The notes below the pieces were generated by a model, which saw only the letters and a list, made by a program, of their open reading frames with translations, searched no databases and was not told where the DNA came from. From NCBI RefSeq assembly GCF_024323335.1, contig NC_066583.1, positions 277,967,416 to 278,031,415 on the forward strand: a stretch of DNA of 64,000 bases, written 5' to 3'. Below, piece by piece: positions 42,831 to 53,693 of this stretch (positions are counted from its first letter, which is position 1; each line of letters opens with the position of its first letter). The DNA is from Lathyrus oleraceus. Lineage: Eukaryota > Streptophyta > Magnoliopsida > Fabales > Fabaceae. Position numbers and translations under genes: made by a program.

Positions 42831-45212
42831 TCAACTTTCTTTTAGCAGATAGTACTTTAAATATACCTACAACCTTTAGACTAGAACAACAAGAGTGGAT
42901 CCCGTAGAGTACTACGGATGCGTAGGGGTGCTAATACCTTCCCTTCACATAATCGACTCCCGAACCCTAGATTTGGTTGCGAGACCTTGTCTTTTCCTTC
43001 TCTTCAGGTTTTTTTCGATCGTTTCCTTTCCCCCTTTGGAATAAATAATGAACGGTGCCGACTCTTCTGTTTCTTTTCCTTCGCCGGTTGTTTTTTCGCA
43101 TTTTAGTTGCGACAGCCAGAGCCAGAGCTCCGGTCATCTTCCCTGGTGAGCTCCACCGGACTGGACAAGATGAACCATCACCAAAATAACAATCAGGGAC
43201 ATGATCTTAAAGAAAAAACATCACTGAGCACGAATATGACCTCCAATTCCTCCAATTCCAAATATATTAAGAGATATGTGAAATTGAAAAATGAGGTTCA
43301 TGATCTGAGTTGCTTCGATTTGGCCTCAAAGCAACTCAATCTTCTTGCCTACATTGGTAGGACTTCAGACAACTCAAGACTCAATGGAATTGAGTAATAA
43401 GTTGAGAGAATCTAAGAGTTTAAAATTTCTGCAAATTACCTTCAATGGAGGTCTGAACTTGATGGATCTTGATCTGAATTGTGCTTGGCTTCACTTCAAT
43501 TTCTTGCATGAGAGGAATGGAAAGGTTTAGAAGCAATGGACTCCTGGATAATTGAATTCCAAAACAGCGGAGATTCAAGCTCAAATTCAAATGAATTTTT
43601 CAGGTTTATCCTATGAGAGTGAAGGGTTTTCAATGGAGATTCAAAGCTGGCGCAATGTGTGTGTGATTTTTGAGCAAATGTAGTTGTATTTATAGCCAAA
43701 TCGATGTGATATTTGCACACTCTTTTCAACCTTCCAAATTTGGAAAATGATGATAGCATGGTGCATGGGCGCGCATAGGCTCATGAAATGATAGCTTGAA
43801 GTCTAAAATGAATGACCAAATGTGTTGAAGCAAGCTTGGAATGCAAGGCAATTGAACATTGATACTTGAAGTTGGATCCATGCCAAATGACATCAACCTG
43901 TTTAAGCCATGTGCAGCCTATGCATTTCTCATCCAAAATGAATGAACTTGAGCTCTTTGGAAAGGTGAGATCTAGAGGAACAAGTTTAATGTTGAACACT
44001 TTTTCATTTGGAGCTTGTAACTTGGAGAAATTTGAGGTGGAAGTTTGGAAAATTTTGACATATCAAAATTTTTCTAAGTGTCGAGCCATATGTCTCAATA
44101 TTCCACCTTGCTTAACTTTTTATGGGAGCTTCAAATGAGAAAAGTGTATTCATCAAAGTTGTATCTCTCTCAAAGAAATTCAAAATGGTCACCAATTTCA
44201 TGTTATTTGGATTTGAAATGATAGAGTTATGCATTTTTGAAGTTTGGAAAAATCACTCGATCAATGGTATAGGTCAAAAGTGACCTATAATGTAGCCTCA
44301 TATCACATGCTCAAAAAAGTTGAATTAGCTCCCACTCCAAACATCAAAGTTTAATTAGACACATTGAATTTGATTTTGCAACTTGGAAATCTTTCATCTC
44401 ATAAAAATTGAGCAAGTTATGGCCTTGGGAAGTTGACTTTTAAATTAGGGTTTAGACAAAATGACCTATAATGTTTCAACATAGAAAATGATTTTTCAAG
44501 AAAAACTAGCTCTATGTATCAACATGAAAGTTGTTTATAATGTAATTTAGAGTAAGTTGTCTCTTGGAATCATTTTCATATGGTGAAAATTGTAGGAGAT
44601 AGGCTCTAGGGAGACCCAGTTTTGATCAGATGAATTCATCTGGTCAACCACCATCAACCAACTTGCTAATTTCCAATTATCTTGACTTTCTTGGCTCATG
44701 GTAGATCATATATGCACAAGATGATGATATTTGAAGTTCACCTTGAGAAATTTGATCAATTGGTGAGATAGCTTGTTGGAGAAGTTACTTAAGATACCTA
44801 GTCAAACTAGGGTTTCCGAGGCAAATCACCCTCAAACTCTTGAAGCAAACTTGATCAATATAACATGTAGAGATCAATGAGACTCATATATGATGCTTAT
44901 AACCGTTCTTGAATCAAATATTGGTTGTGCTCGTTCATGAGGGTCTCAAACCCTAGATGTAATCAATGAATCAATGAGACCATGCTCTTCCTACAAAAGA
45001 GTTAGATAGATGCAAAGACATATTTTTGGTATTTTGGTTAGTGAAATGACAATATACAAGTATGATATAATCACAAAGTTCTTGGTGATCTCTCCTAGAA
45101 CAAACCCAATGAAGGAGAGGTAAGGAGGATGCCAAGATATGGTCCCAATGCTAATGCTTATGATGAAATTGCATGAGGGATCTTAGGGTCAAAATTGGGG
45201 TCTTACACACGA

Positions 45213-45418
45213 GATATCTAAGATTCCCAAATCTCTACAGATCTCGTGAAAATGTTTCGATGACAATGGTTTTGTATATGCAAGTTGACTTTTAGTGTCA
45301 ACATATTTAAAAACAACATCCCTTTTTTCAATATAATCTCTAAGAAAATGATGTCGCGTCTCAATATGTTTAGTTCATGAATGAAGTACTAGATTTTTAG
45401 TAAGGCTTATTGCACTAG
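45213..45418 (-). pseudogene. Copia RNase H C-terminal fragment
   Basis: The minus strand reads TSAISLTKNLVLHS (one stop), TKHIETRHHFLRDYIEKRDV and QLAYTKPLSSKHFHEICRDL, the C-terminal end of copia RNase H. It continues at 4972 once solo LTR E is removed. On the right it is cut by the gypsy LTR starting at 45419. It belongs to a copia lineage different from A/B, whose own end reads DPLTKPLAQQ. Confidence 0.88.
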
Positions 45419-46093
45419 TGTCATACCCCAAAATTTGCCCTCCCCTTTTCATTTTCATCTAACTTTTGGTTTGTGATTCATCTGCATATACATTAGCATC
45501 ATAGCACATTCATTTTACCATTTTCATTAAACATCATGAATTCAAAGGCTTTTGATGTTTATGATAAACAAGGAGCTAGGGTTTCCTTGAAACCTAAATC
45601 CAGGGCATACCTTGTCATTCCCCAGCAAAGGCTCGCTTAACTTTTGCAAGATCTCTCTGCCTCTTGTAGAAGAGAGCTTCAAGTTACATGTGTTACTTTC
45701 CTTTTGCAAATATACAATATTCTTACCCTTGCGGGACCTTACTGAAACATCTCAACCACCAATACCTGCCAAAGCTTGAGGCAAAAACAAAAAATAAAAC
45801 ATATATACTGCATACATAGCACGTCGCATACGTCATGTATAACAAACATCTCTCTTTGTGGCTTATCTATATCCCCAATAGAATATTTCAGCCTATCCCC
45901 TACAGATGACCCTACAGAAGCCTATATGCCATTCCATAAACAATTTCCCACTAATACACTTGCCTCACATTACATCCACTCTAATCCCAACGTTTTTTTT
46001 AGATATTCTGGTATTTAATTCTCTTCTACCTCGAATGTCTGAAAGTCGTTGCAATTCATACCTTCAGGGCCAAGAAGATTAAATATGGGCAAC
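45419..46093 (+). mobile_element. Deletion derivative of a gypsy element: 5' LTR stub fused to a 3'UTR remnant
   Basis: 45419 to about 45618 matches the first 200 bp of the LTR at 46094 (TGTCATACCCC..., through CAGGGCATA). After that the sequence diverges into non-LTR text leading to ATGGGCAAC directly before the next LTR, as a 3'UTR and PPT would. Most of the LTR and the whole coding region are missing, so an internal deletion joined the LTR to the 3'UTR. No ORF is supported. Confidence 0.7.
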
Positions 46094-47443
46094 TGTCATA
46101 CCCCTAAATTTACCATCCCCTTTTCATTTTCATCTGACTTTTGGTTTGTGATTCATCTGCATATGCATTAGCATCATAACATATTCATTTAACCATTTGC
46201 ATTAAACATCAGGGGTTCAAAGGATTTTGATGTTTATGATCAACAAGGAGCTAGGATTTCCTTGAAATCCAAATACAGGGCATAGCATGATACATTGACT
46301 AATGATGACAATTCTTTTGAATTCAGGACCATGAAACCCTAATCCTTGATCTTTGGCATCCATGGATCATATGGTTTGCATTTTGGTATTGGATTTAATT
46401 AAGGATCGCAGATATCACATTGGTCAACCATAGGAGATTCATTTGATTGATTAAGTGTCTTTATGGGCTTGGTCATTACACTTTTTTACTATGTGTGGTG
46501 TGGATTCAAGACAAGGAATTAAGATCCATGGTCCAAATAGTAAGATTCATGATACTTCATTTTCAAGGTTAAAATGCAATGCTCAAATCCATGATTCATT
46601 TTAAGATATGGCAAGGCAAAATCAAATGCAAGATTCAGATATTCATTTAAATTCAATTTTTGGAGGGAAACTATATTTCTTCAAGTATAAGAAACATTTC
46701 AATTAAAGGGTCAATTTTCATTACCAATAACTTTCAAAGTCATTACAAAAAGTTCAAAATCCAATTCTACACAAAATACACATTGTTGGCCTAAAGTTGA
46801 CTTTGGTCAACTGTTTACTTTTTGGTAAATATTTGACTAAAGTCAACCAATAATCTTAACCCTATACATATTCCCTTCTTCATATTCATGACTCCCACTT
46901 TGACCTTCGAGTCACCAATCTTCATTAAGGGGCATCATGCCAAGTTTTTCCCATGTTCAAGTTTCATACAAAGAGTCAAGTTCTGCTCATGTTCAAATTT
47001 TGCTCATGTCATAATCTTCATACTAATCCCAATTCAACCCTGCAAATCATACACAATGAGCCATTCCATCATAGTCTAACCGGTTACACCTACCTTGCGA
47101 GCCATTCCATCATCCAAAAAACACACATTTTTGAGCATGTAACCGGTTATGCAAAACCAGGTAATCGGTTACACCAACTTTGATCAACCAAAAACCAACC
47201 ATTTTACACTTATTATCAAGTTGGTAACCTGTTACCAAGAATCAGGTAACCGATTAAACCTGCATGTGCACCACTTCCAGTAGCCCATTTTAGACATGTT
47301 TTCGAGTGTGTAACCGGTTACGCCATATCTGGTAATTGGTTACACCTGCACCAATAGCAGAAAATCAGTCAATTTCAAGCACTGCAGTGATGTTTTCACA
47401 TTTTAAATCATTCAAAAACAAGTTCACATAATACATAGCAACT
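46094..47443 (+). repeat. 3' LTR of the same gypsy element, interrupted at 47443
   Basis: Starts TGTCATACCCCTAAATTTAC. It carries a degenerate W-box symmetric region near 46797-46856 and the TAACCGGTTA dyad array (47077-47342). It is interrupted by a minus-strand Ogre-type LTR; the LTR's own 3' end is outside the window. Confidence 0.7.
47077..47342. repeat. Paired TAACCGGTTA palindrome array in a gypsy LTR
   Basis: A single TAACCGGTTA at 47077, then pairs at 47140/47162, 47225/47247 and 47311/47333. Each pair is 22 bp apart and pairs repeat every 85-86 bp. Some members are diverged (TAATCGGTTA, TAACCTGTTA within TTGGTAAC-CT-GTTACCAA, TAACCGATTA). The 47311 pair is joined by GCCATATCTG, recalling the GCATATG linker of the copia A array. 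Confidence 0.9.
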
Positions 47444-47839
47444 TGTAGCGGTAAATTTTTTGAGATTAAGTTATTTGATTAACTTAACTCACAAAGCAAG
47501 ATTCGTCACCGCGCTTTTATTATTTCCAAAGGAAATGGAAAAAAAACGATAAAACCCAAAGATGTTTTAAAATAAAACTAATAAAAAAAAGAGATAAGGA
47601 TTCAGGGGTTGGTTATGCAAAGGGAAGGTATTAGCACCCTAAACATCTATAGTACTCTATAGGAACCTCTTTTAAAATCTATATATTTTGGCTTTAAAAT
47701 GGTGTTGTTTACAAAAGATTGAGGAGATGGAAAGAGAAATGTTTTTCATAATTTTGTGTTTGCCAAGACTTTCTGAGTCTCATGCCTACGTACCAACAAA
47801 GTGCAATGGAGGATCAAAACCTCGTATTTCATGGTAGAA

Positions 47840-49090
47840 ATAATAAAGATATTTGTTTTTATTCTTTTTAATGAAAAGACATTTTGTTATTTAAAGGAGA
47901 ACATTCAACTAGCCACCCATAAGTATGATAACTTTGCATCACCACAGAGAAGGGCTCCAACTTGGATAAAGATAGACAAGTATGCCACTAGCTCTCTTAG
48001 GTGGAAAATAATTATCATCAATACTATGGGGATAGGAGAATTATATCTCAACTATGGAAATGAATCTTGTGTAAACTTTGAGAAAGAAAAGTTTTTTTAA
48101 AAAAAGTGCACAAAGGACACAAATTAGTTTGAATGAGTTATGCGTTTTTTAAGTATTTTGAAATTGGTCTTGAATATGCTTAAAATGTGTTAGCATTTAT
48201 TAAGAAAATATGTTTGAAAATCACTTGACAAAAGTCAAGATTTATTGAGAAAATGGTTCAAGTTTGAAAACAAGAAGGTTTTTGAAAACAAAGAGAGAAG
48301 ATTTTGAAAATTAAAGAAAGGGGGGAGAAGAAGAGACTATCCTAGAACATAAAGTAAAAGCTAGGGGGAAAGATCTAACCAAGAGGTAGAAAGCTTTGTG
48401 ACATAAGTCAAGCAAGAATTCCCTCCTTTGGATTAAGCCTTAAGCAAACCAAATAAACAAATAATGATTCATGTGTCAGATGAAACCAAGATAACCAAGC
48501 CAAGTCTTTAAAAGAGGCCCAAAGTCAAAGGTACCAAATGGATCCCAAGGTCTCAAATCACAAACTCCCAAAGCAAAGGTCAAGATCCTAATCCTAAGTC
48601 CATAACTTCATAACAATGTCAATGATAGTAACCTCAAGTCAATGAATTAGGAGAACCAATTTTTAGGGGTTTTTCTTTTATTAATGTCTTTAAAAGAAAA
48701 AAGAAGTCCAAATGGACAAAGAGCAAATAGCATAAGCACACACAATATGATATGAGATGCTAAAAATAAAAGCATAAAATAAATGGAAAAATGATTAAAG
48801 AACATAAGATAAATGACATTAAAGTAAAGTTAATACAATAATATGTTAGTAAGTTGTGTTCGTAATCAAAGGGAATTTGTCATTTTTGGGAGAACACTCA
48901 ACTATTCACCCACATGAGTGAAAATATGGACTTCTATATCACTATGAGAAGGGATGCAACTTGGATTAAATCAACAAGTATGCCACTAACTCTTTTAGGT
49001 GAAAAGGAAGCAATATTTTCACACAATACCATGGGGAGTAGGAGACTACAATCCCACTTATGAAAATGACTTACTTTCGGGACAAATTTA
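47840..49090 (-). repeat. Diverged direct duplication inside the Ogre-type LTR
   Basis: About 47895-48062 resembles 48890-49070: both have GGAGAACA(T/C)TCAACTA, ACTTGGAT(A/T)AA, AGTATGCCACTA(G/A)CTCT and ATGGGGA(T/G)AGGAGA. LTR E has a single, more diverged counterpart near 6390-6500. The ORF at 47801-48100 lies in this duplicate and is not supported as a gene. Confidence 0.6.
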
Positions 49091-50263
49091 ACGTTATGTT
49101 AAGCAATCGTAATTGGACTTATGTAGAAGTCACAACTATCTAAGGTCAGTCAATAATAATGCTTGTGTTAATATATGCTAGAGAAATGGCATGTAAATCA
49201 TTCTCCTAAAGTCATGTCACACAAAAAGAAAAGAGGATGAATCAAGTACAAAGGCTAGGAGGATGGTCCATTACTTCAATCCATACTTCATGATACTTAG
49301 AACAAACGTATGCATCAATGCAAAGTACCTTAAATGATTCATGATCAATTTGGAGGTAAATTTGAAATGATGAAAGTTCATCAAACACCAATCCACACAT
49401 CATGAACAAGATGGACACAAATCATCCGATTAATCAAGAGAGAAAGGGAAAGAAAGAGACGAAGAAGAAGAAGAAGAAGGCAAGAGAAACCAAATCCAAA
49501 TTGGATCAAAGGTTTTTTTTCAAATCATCATCAAAATCAATCATCCATTTTGGTGGATTAGGGTTTTCACCCCATCAACACTCAAGATCCATTGAGTTTG
49601 ATGAGACCTATGATCAAAGTGACTAAGATCCAAGGCCCACAAAAGTCAACAAAGGTCAAACATGCATAAAATTCAAAAAGATAAAATAAAATGCATCAAA
49701 AATATTTTTAAAATGAATTTTAAAAGGGAAATAAAAGAGAAAATCCATAAATCCATTAAAAACACCAAATAAATGGCCAAGAAAATTATTGAAGGTTGGA
49801 AATAAAATAAGAGACATAAAATAAATGTTTCAAAAATTTTAAATGCCTAAAAGTATTTTTAAACCAATTAAAACAAAGTAAAAAGATGAAATTCAAGAAA
49901 AATAGAAAATCAAGAAAATAAAATATGGAAAAATAAAAATCAGATGGAAAAAAGTAAAAGAGAATTTTAGAAATTATTTTTGGATTTTTTGGATGAAAAG
50001 TGAGTTTACTATGAACTTTCAAAGAAAATGCAATTAAAAATGAAAAAAGAAAAAAATCAGAAAAAACACGGAGCGTTGGATCTGACCTCATTAATTGACG
50101 TGACAGATTCAAGAATCCCTCAGGCTGGGGTGCACGATGGAAATTAGCAAAAATAAAACATGAGATCTAATTCAAAATGGAACAATCAGAACATTTCAAA
50201 TTGCCAATGTGGATACAAACTCAGATGACCTGAGATAACTCCGGTCATCTTCCCCGATGATCC

Positions 50264-51651
50264 TGAAGGAGAATTGCGACCCAAAGCACAGCGGAAATTA
50301 AAAAATTTCTCCTTTAGAGATCCTTACGAATGGTCATGATCAGTGATAGAATATTTACCTCTTGTGACGACTGAAACCTTTGGTGCAGATCTCTTGTGAC
50401 GATCAAAACCTTTGATGCAGATCCACGAAGCGATCACGAACGTTGAACGATGACAACGTCTCTACTCAGTCCACACGAACGGGTTCCTTCAATCTCAATG
50501 CTAGCTGGTACGAATGAAGGCTTTGAGTGAGAGAGAGAGAGAGTGATAGAAAACGAAAATAATGCAACCGCAAAATTTTTGCTTCTGCACAAGGGTTCTA
50601 TTTATAGAACCACTTGTGTGGGCTTCAAGCTAAAAAGCCCACTTAAGTGTATTTTGGCCCATATCTTATAATATGCCCAAAATCACTTAAGCCCATGGTA
50701 CCTTACCATATTTCGTATTCTACTCAAGTACACCGTACCTTACGATGTTCTATAATTCACTTAAGGGTACCGTACCTTACGATATTCCTTAGTTACTCTA
50801 TCTCTCATCAATCCGTCCTTTGTGTGTGACCCTGTAGGTTTTCGCGGCGTTGGCAATTATATTAAATCATGTATTTAACATAATAAACAGTGAGCGGTAT
50901 CTAGCAACACATCACTGCTACCCAAGACACGAAAATGTCATGTGCTCTGACAATTCCTTCTGTGATAATAATTATGTGTATAATTACCCTTTTGCCCTTA
51001 TGTCTATATTGAACACAAGGTATAGACCGTGTCATCCTTGTCCAGTTCAATATTGGGCCCATAGACATTTATCCTATTACGCAGGATGGGCAAATTCCAT
51101 CTAGGACACTCATGTCCCTCAGCATGCTTTGTGGAGTACCCATCAACTGTCTTTATGGTTATCCAGTTACGGACAACATTTGATCAGCAATAAAGCACTC
51201 GACTCTACATCTAGGATTGGTTTCAGGTCGAAGAGTGGAATACACTATTATCACCATGAGAATAACTTATGACACCTTGCATAACTTTCTATATAGTATT
51301 CTCATAGCGGGTCAATCCGGTATAAATATTACTCCTAATATTCATACCTATGTTTAAGACTTGATAACTCTTTATCCATGATCCATGAGATGTGATCATC
51401 AGTCTACAAATATAATAGTCTTAATGCTTTAATGTTATCCCACTTCACACTAAAGCTCGACTACTGATACTTTAAGAATAATGTCCTTATGTTTAATGTG
51501 TTCTCATGATTAAGTCACACTTAATACATTAAACGGACTATCTATTCCAGGGACTTTACTAAACAAACGTAATAAAGAAAAAGCCTTTTATTATTAATAA
51601 ATAATTCGATACAAGTACCAAAAGTATTGGCCTCTAGGGCTTACACCAACA
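50264..51651 (-). mobile_element. Solo LTR of the A/B copia family
   Basis: 1388 bp in the same orientation as B, with plus-strand ends TGAAGGAGAATTGC and TTACACCAACA and the exact TSD GATCC (50259-50263, 51652-51656). There is no internal sequence. It is about 6 kb from nothing else of this family, confirming the family's repeated activity here. The antisense ORF seen in other copies is broken by a small deletion near 51218. Confidence 0.95.
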
Positions 51652-52284
51652 GATCCCTCACCAGAGTTTCATCATTTGGTAAATACAGAGCATGAGACTA
51701 CCACCAACGTAATCGCCCCCATCACGAATTCAACCCCAAGCTCGAAATTAATTTGTCTAAATCGAGCATGGAGAATTTCATAGAAGTTTCAGAAGCAAGT
51801 AAGCCACGAAAAATTAAATTAAATGATGAACACGATCAATCAACACCAGATAAGTTAGGGGAGAATCAGAGAGTGAAGGACTACATTGTGGTAACTTGTT
51901 TGAGTTTAAATGATGCTCATAACTATCTTGTCCAAATGATGATCATAAGTTGATGAAGCTCAGTCAAGTTGATCGCGACTTTATGAGTCGAAATTGGGGT
52001 ACAAACTGCAAGTGCACAGTTCTATCGCGTAGTTTTAAAAGATATCGATCCCACAGGGACTTATGAATCGATATACCGTTATCTAAGGTTACTTCGTAAA
52101 GCTAAGGTGAATAATGGTTGATTGTTTGGGGGCGAAGCTAAAAACTAAACTAAGATCTAGATTAAATATTAATAAATCGGATATCGGTATGTAGTTCGTC
52201 GTAATTAGGGAATCAATTCTTTGTCGGTTTCTTGGTTTTAAAATAAATCGTTTCAGTTAACTTTATTGATTAAAGGTTTTATCT

Positions 52285-52625
52285 CAAACTCTCGCTCTGT
52301 TGAATAAACCATGATTTTATGTTAATGTAGCTGTCACTTATAATTAAGTCAAAAACCACTTTTTGAAAGCAATAAAGTTGCAGAAACTCTTTTTAGGAAA
52401 ACACTGACCGTTTTAAACACCCTTATCTCAAACTCTCGCTCTGTTGACTTAGGTTATACAATTAAACCCGAATGCTTAACTCTCGTCCTCACATTCAATC
52501 TTTAAGAATACTTTTTGGAAAAGGTCAGAATTTAATTAACTCTAAAACTTGCTCTCGCCCTGATCTAGAATTAATGCCTAATTTACACTGTCCAGTTAAA
52601 ACCTCAAACTCTCGCTCTATTGATT
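52285..52625. repeat. Dispersed CTCAAACTCTCGCTCTRTTGA motif in the Athila LTR
   Basis: Near-exact copies at about 52284, 52428 and 52603, with degenerate ones (ACTCTCGTCCTC, TTGCTCTCGCCCTGAT) between. It lies in the R/U5 part on the minus strand and has no coding value. Confidence 0.75.
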
Positions 52626-53238
52626 TTAACTTCTTTATGTCTTTTACTTTTGTAAAAAATTCTTGTTATTAAACCTGTAAATTGAGACCGTAAAAAGATT
52701 GATTTTACTTTTAAATTTAATTAGACCGACTTAGTCTTGATCCCTTATTCCGCTTACTTTACATACCGATATCTAGGCAAATTAGCCAGACATACTAAAC
52801 AGACAAAAATACATATCATGCATAAACAGACTCATCCCAGGCAGATAATATAAATAAGTAATAAAACAAAGCATTAAATAATAATTAAAGAACCTGAATG
52901 CGTTAAACAATAGTCTTGAACACTCCACCACAAGCCGGTAGGATTTGTTCTTGGATTCTTCAATTAAACAACGAATTAAAACGAAGGGAATAAAAACTAG
53001 ATTCTAACGTAAGGTTAGATCCGGTAAAAGTTGCACAATAGTTTCCGGTGTAGAAACTATTGTGCGAAAAGAATTAATTAAATGCTAGAAAGGAAAATAG
53101 AATTGCAGAAAGGTAAAACAATAAAAATTCTGCAAAGTAATACTATAAAAATATGAGCCTAAACTGCTGGAAGAAAAAAATGCGAAAACGACAAAAGGCG
53201 TGGAAAATCTCCGAACCCTGAGCTTTCCCAATTAGCTG

Positions 53239-53247
53239 CTATTTATA
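53239..53247 (-). promoter_or_regulatory. TATA box of the Athila-like 3' LTR
   Basis: Minus strand TATAAATAG, with the GTGACGNNCGTCAC array upstream. The corresponding functional copy in the 5' LTR is outside the window. Confidence 0.6.
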
Positions 53248-53375
53248 CTGCTACTTGTGTAACTGCTTTCCAAGGGTTTCCGTATACACGATCTTTTCGT
53301 TCCGAGGGTCAAGAGTGGAAATAGCTTTCAACGTGGTCAGTTGCGTTCCTAGTGCCAAAAATATAGGGGAATGGT

Positions 53376-53460
53376 GTGACGTCCGTCACACCATGTGTGA
53401 CGCTCGTCACAGGAGTGTGCTTAGTGTGACGCTCGTCACAACCTTTGTGACGCCCGTCAC
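53376..53460. repeat. GTGACGNNCGTCAC array in the U3 of the Athila LTR
   Basis: Dyads at 53376, 53397, 53426 and 53447, in two pairs exactly 21 bp apart. Centres are TC, CT, CT and CC with the 6-bp arms kept. Open frames on both strands across this region reflect the symmetry. Confidence 0.95.
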
Positions 53461-53693
53461 AGGCACAACGTGCGCTTTCTTTGGGCTGGGCTTGGTCTTT
53501 GTTATTTGTTTCCTTTTTATTCCTTTTTACACCTCCTTTTCTTCCTTTTTTCACTTTTGCTTCAAAATGGATACCTGACATAAATAGAAAGGAAATACCG
53601 CATAATATCTGATAAAATGAGATAAATTAAAGTAAATGATAATATAATCTAATTGAATTAAGTCCTAAAATGTGATATAATTTCATGTTATCA

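Larger units (their letters stand above)
7555..43114 (+). mobile_element. Gypsy (Ogre-type) solo LTR "D" (about 5.04 kb), split by copia element A
   Basis: Starts TGTAATACCCCAAAATTT at 7555 and ends TTAGTTGCGACA at 43114. The TSD is GCCTG (7550-7554) and GCCAG (43115-43119), 4 of 5 matching. Once element A and one TTTGC copy are removed, the LTR is 7555-9029 plus 39549-43114, about 5041 bp. Its 3' part has the CTAATACCTTCCC and GGTGCCGACTC blocks that mark the R/U5 end of this LTR type, as in element C. No PBS or gag follows, hence solo. A possible TATTTAAA box is near 39699. Both halves lack recognisable genes. Confidence 0.85.
4978..45207 (-). mobile_element. Ogre solo LTR "E" (about 4.67 kb), split by nested insertions
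   Basis: The minus-strand LTR starts TGTAAGACCCCAATTTTGAC (at 45207) and ends CCCACTACA (at 4978). It is flanked by an exact 5-bp TSD CACGA (4973-4977 and 45208-45212). Its own sequence is 43120-45207 plus 4978-7554, about 4665 bp. It holds a GTGCTAACATCTTCCC-like block and GCGCGGTGGAGACTC close to its 3' end, features I associate with Ogre LTRs. There is no internal region, so it is a solo LTR from LTR-LTR recombination. A TATA-like box (minus TATAAATAC) is at 43686-43694. No gene is seen in either half. Confidence 0.85.
47444..51969 (-). mobile_element. Ogre-type LTR (minus), interrupted; end outside window
   Basis: The left terminus TGTAGCGGTAAATT matches the 3' end of LTR E (TGTAGTGGGAAATT at 4978). 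Homology with E continues through CACCGCGCTTTTATT, ACCAACAAAGTGCAATGGAGGATC-like text and the AACATGAGA block near 50156. It carries a copia solo LTR (50264-51651) and is cut at 51969 by the Athila-like element (CAAGT at 51965-51969 is the presumed TSD copy). No coding region is supported. Confidence 0.75.
51970..53693 (-). repeat. 3' LTR of the Athila-like element
   Basis: 1724 bp, beginning TGATAACATG and ending GTCGCGATCA on the minus strand. It contains a repeated CTCAAACTCTCGCTCT motif, a TATA box (minus TATAAATAG, 53239-53247) and a dyad array (53376-53460) about 130-220 bp upstream of it. Confidence 0.93.

Noticed and set aside
49786..50112. Phe-rich 108-codon minus-strand ORF
   Set aside because: Translation of an A-rich tract inside an Ogre-type LTR; no conservation in the homologous part of LTR E.
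53255..53581. ORFs on both strands of the Athila LTR with VTSVT-like repeats
   Set aside because: Same symmetry artefact from GTGACGNNCGTCAC dyads within an LTR promoter region.
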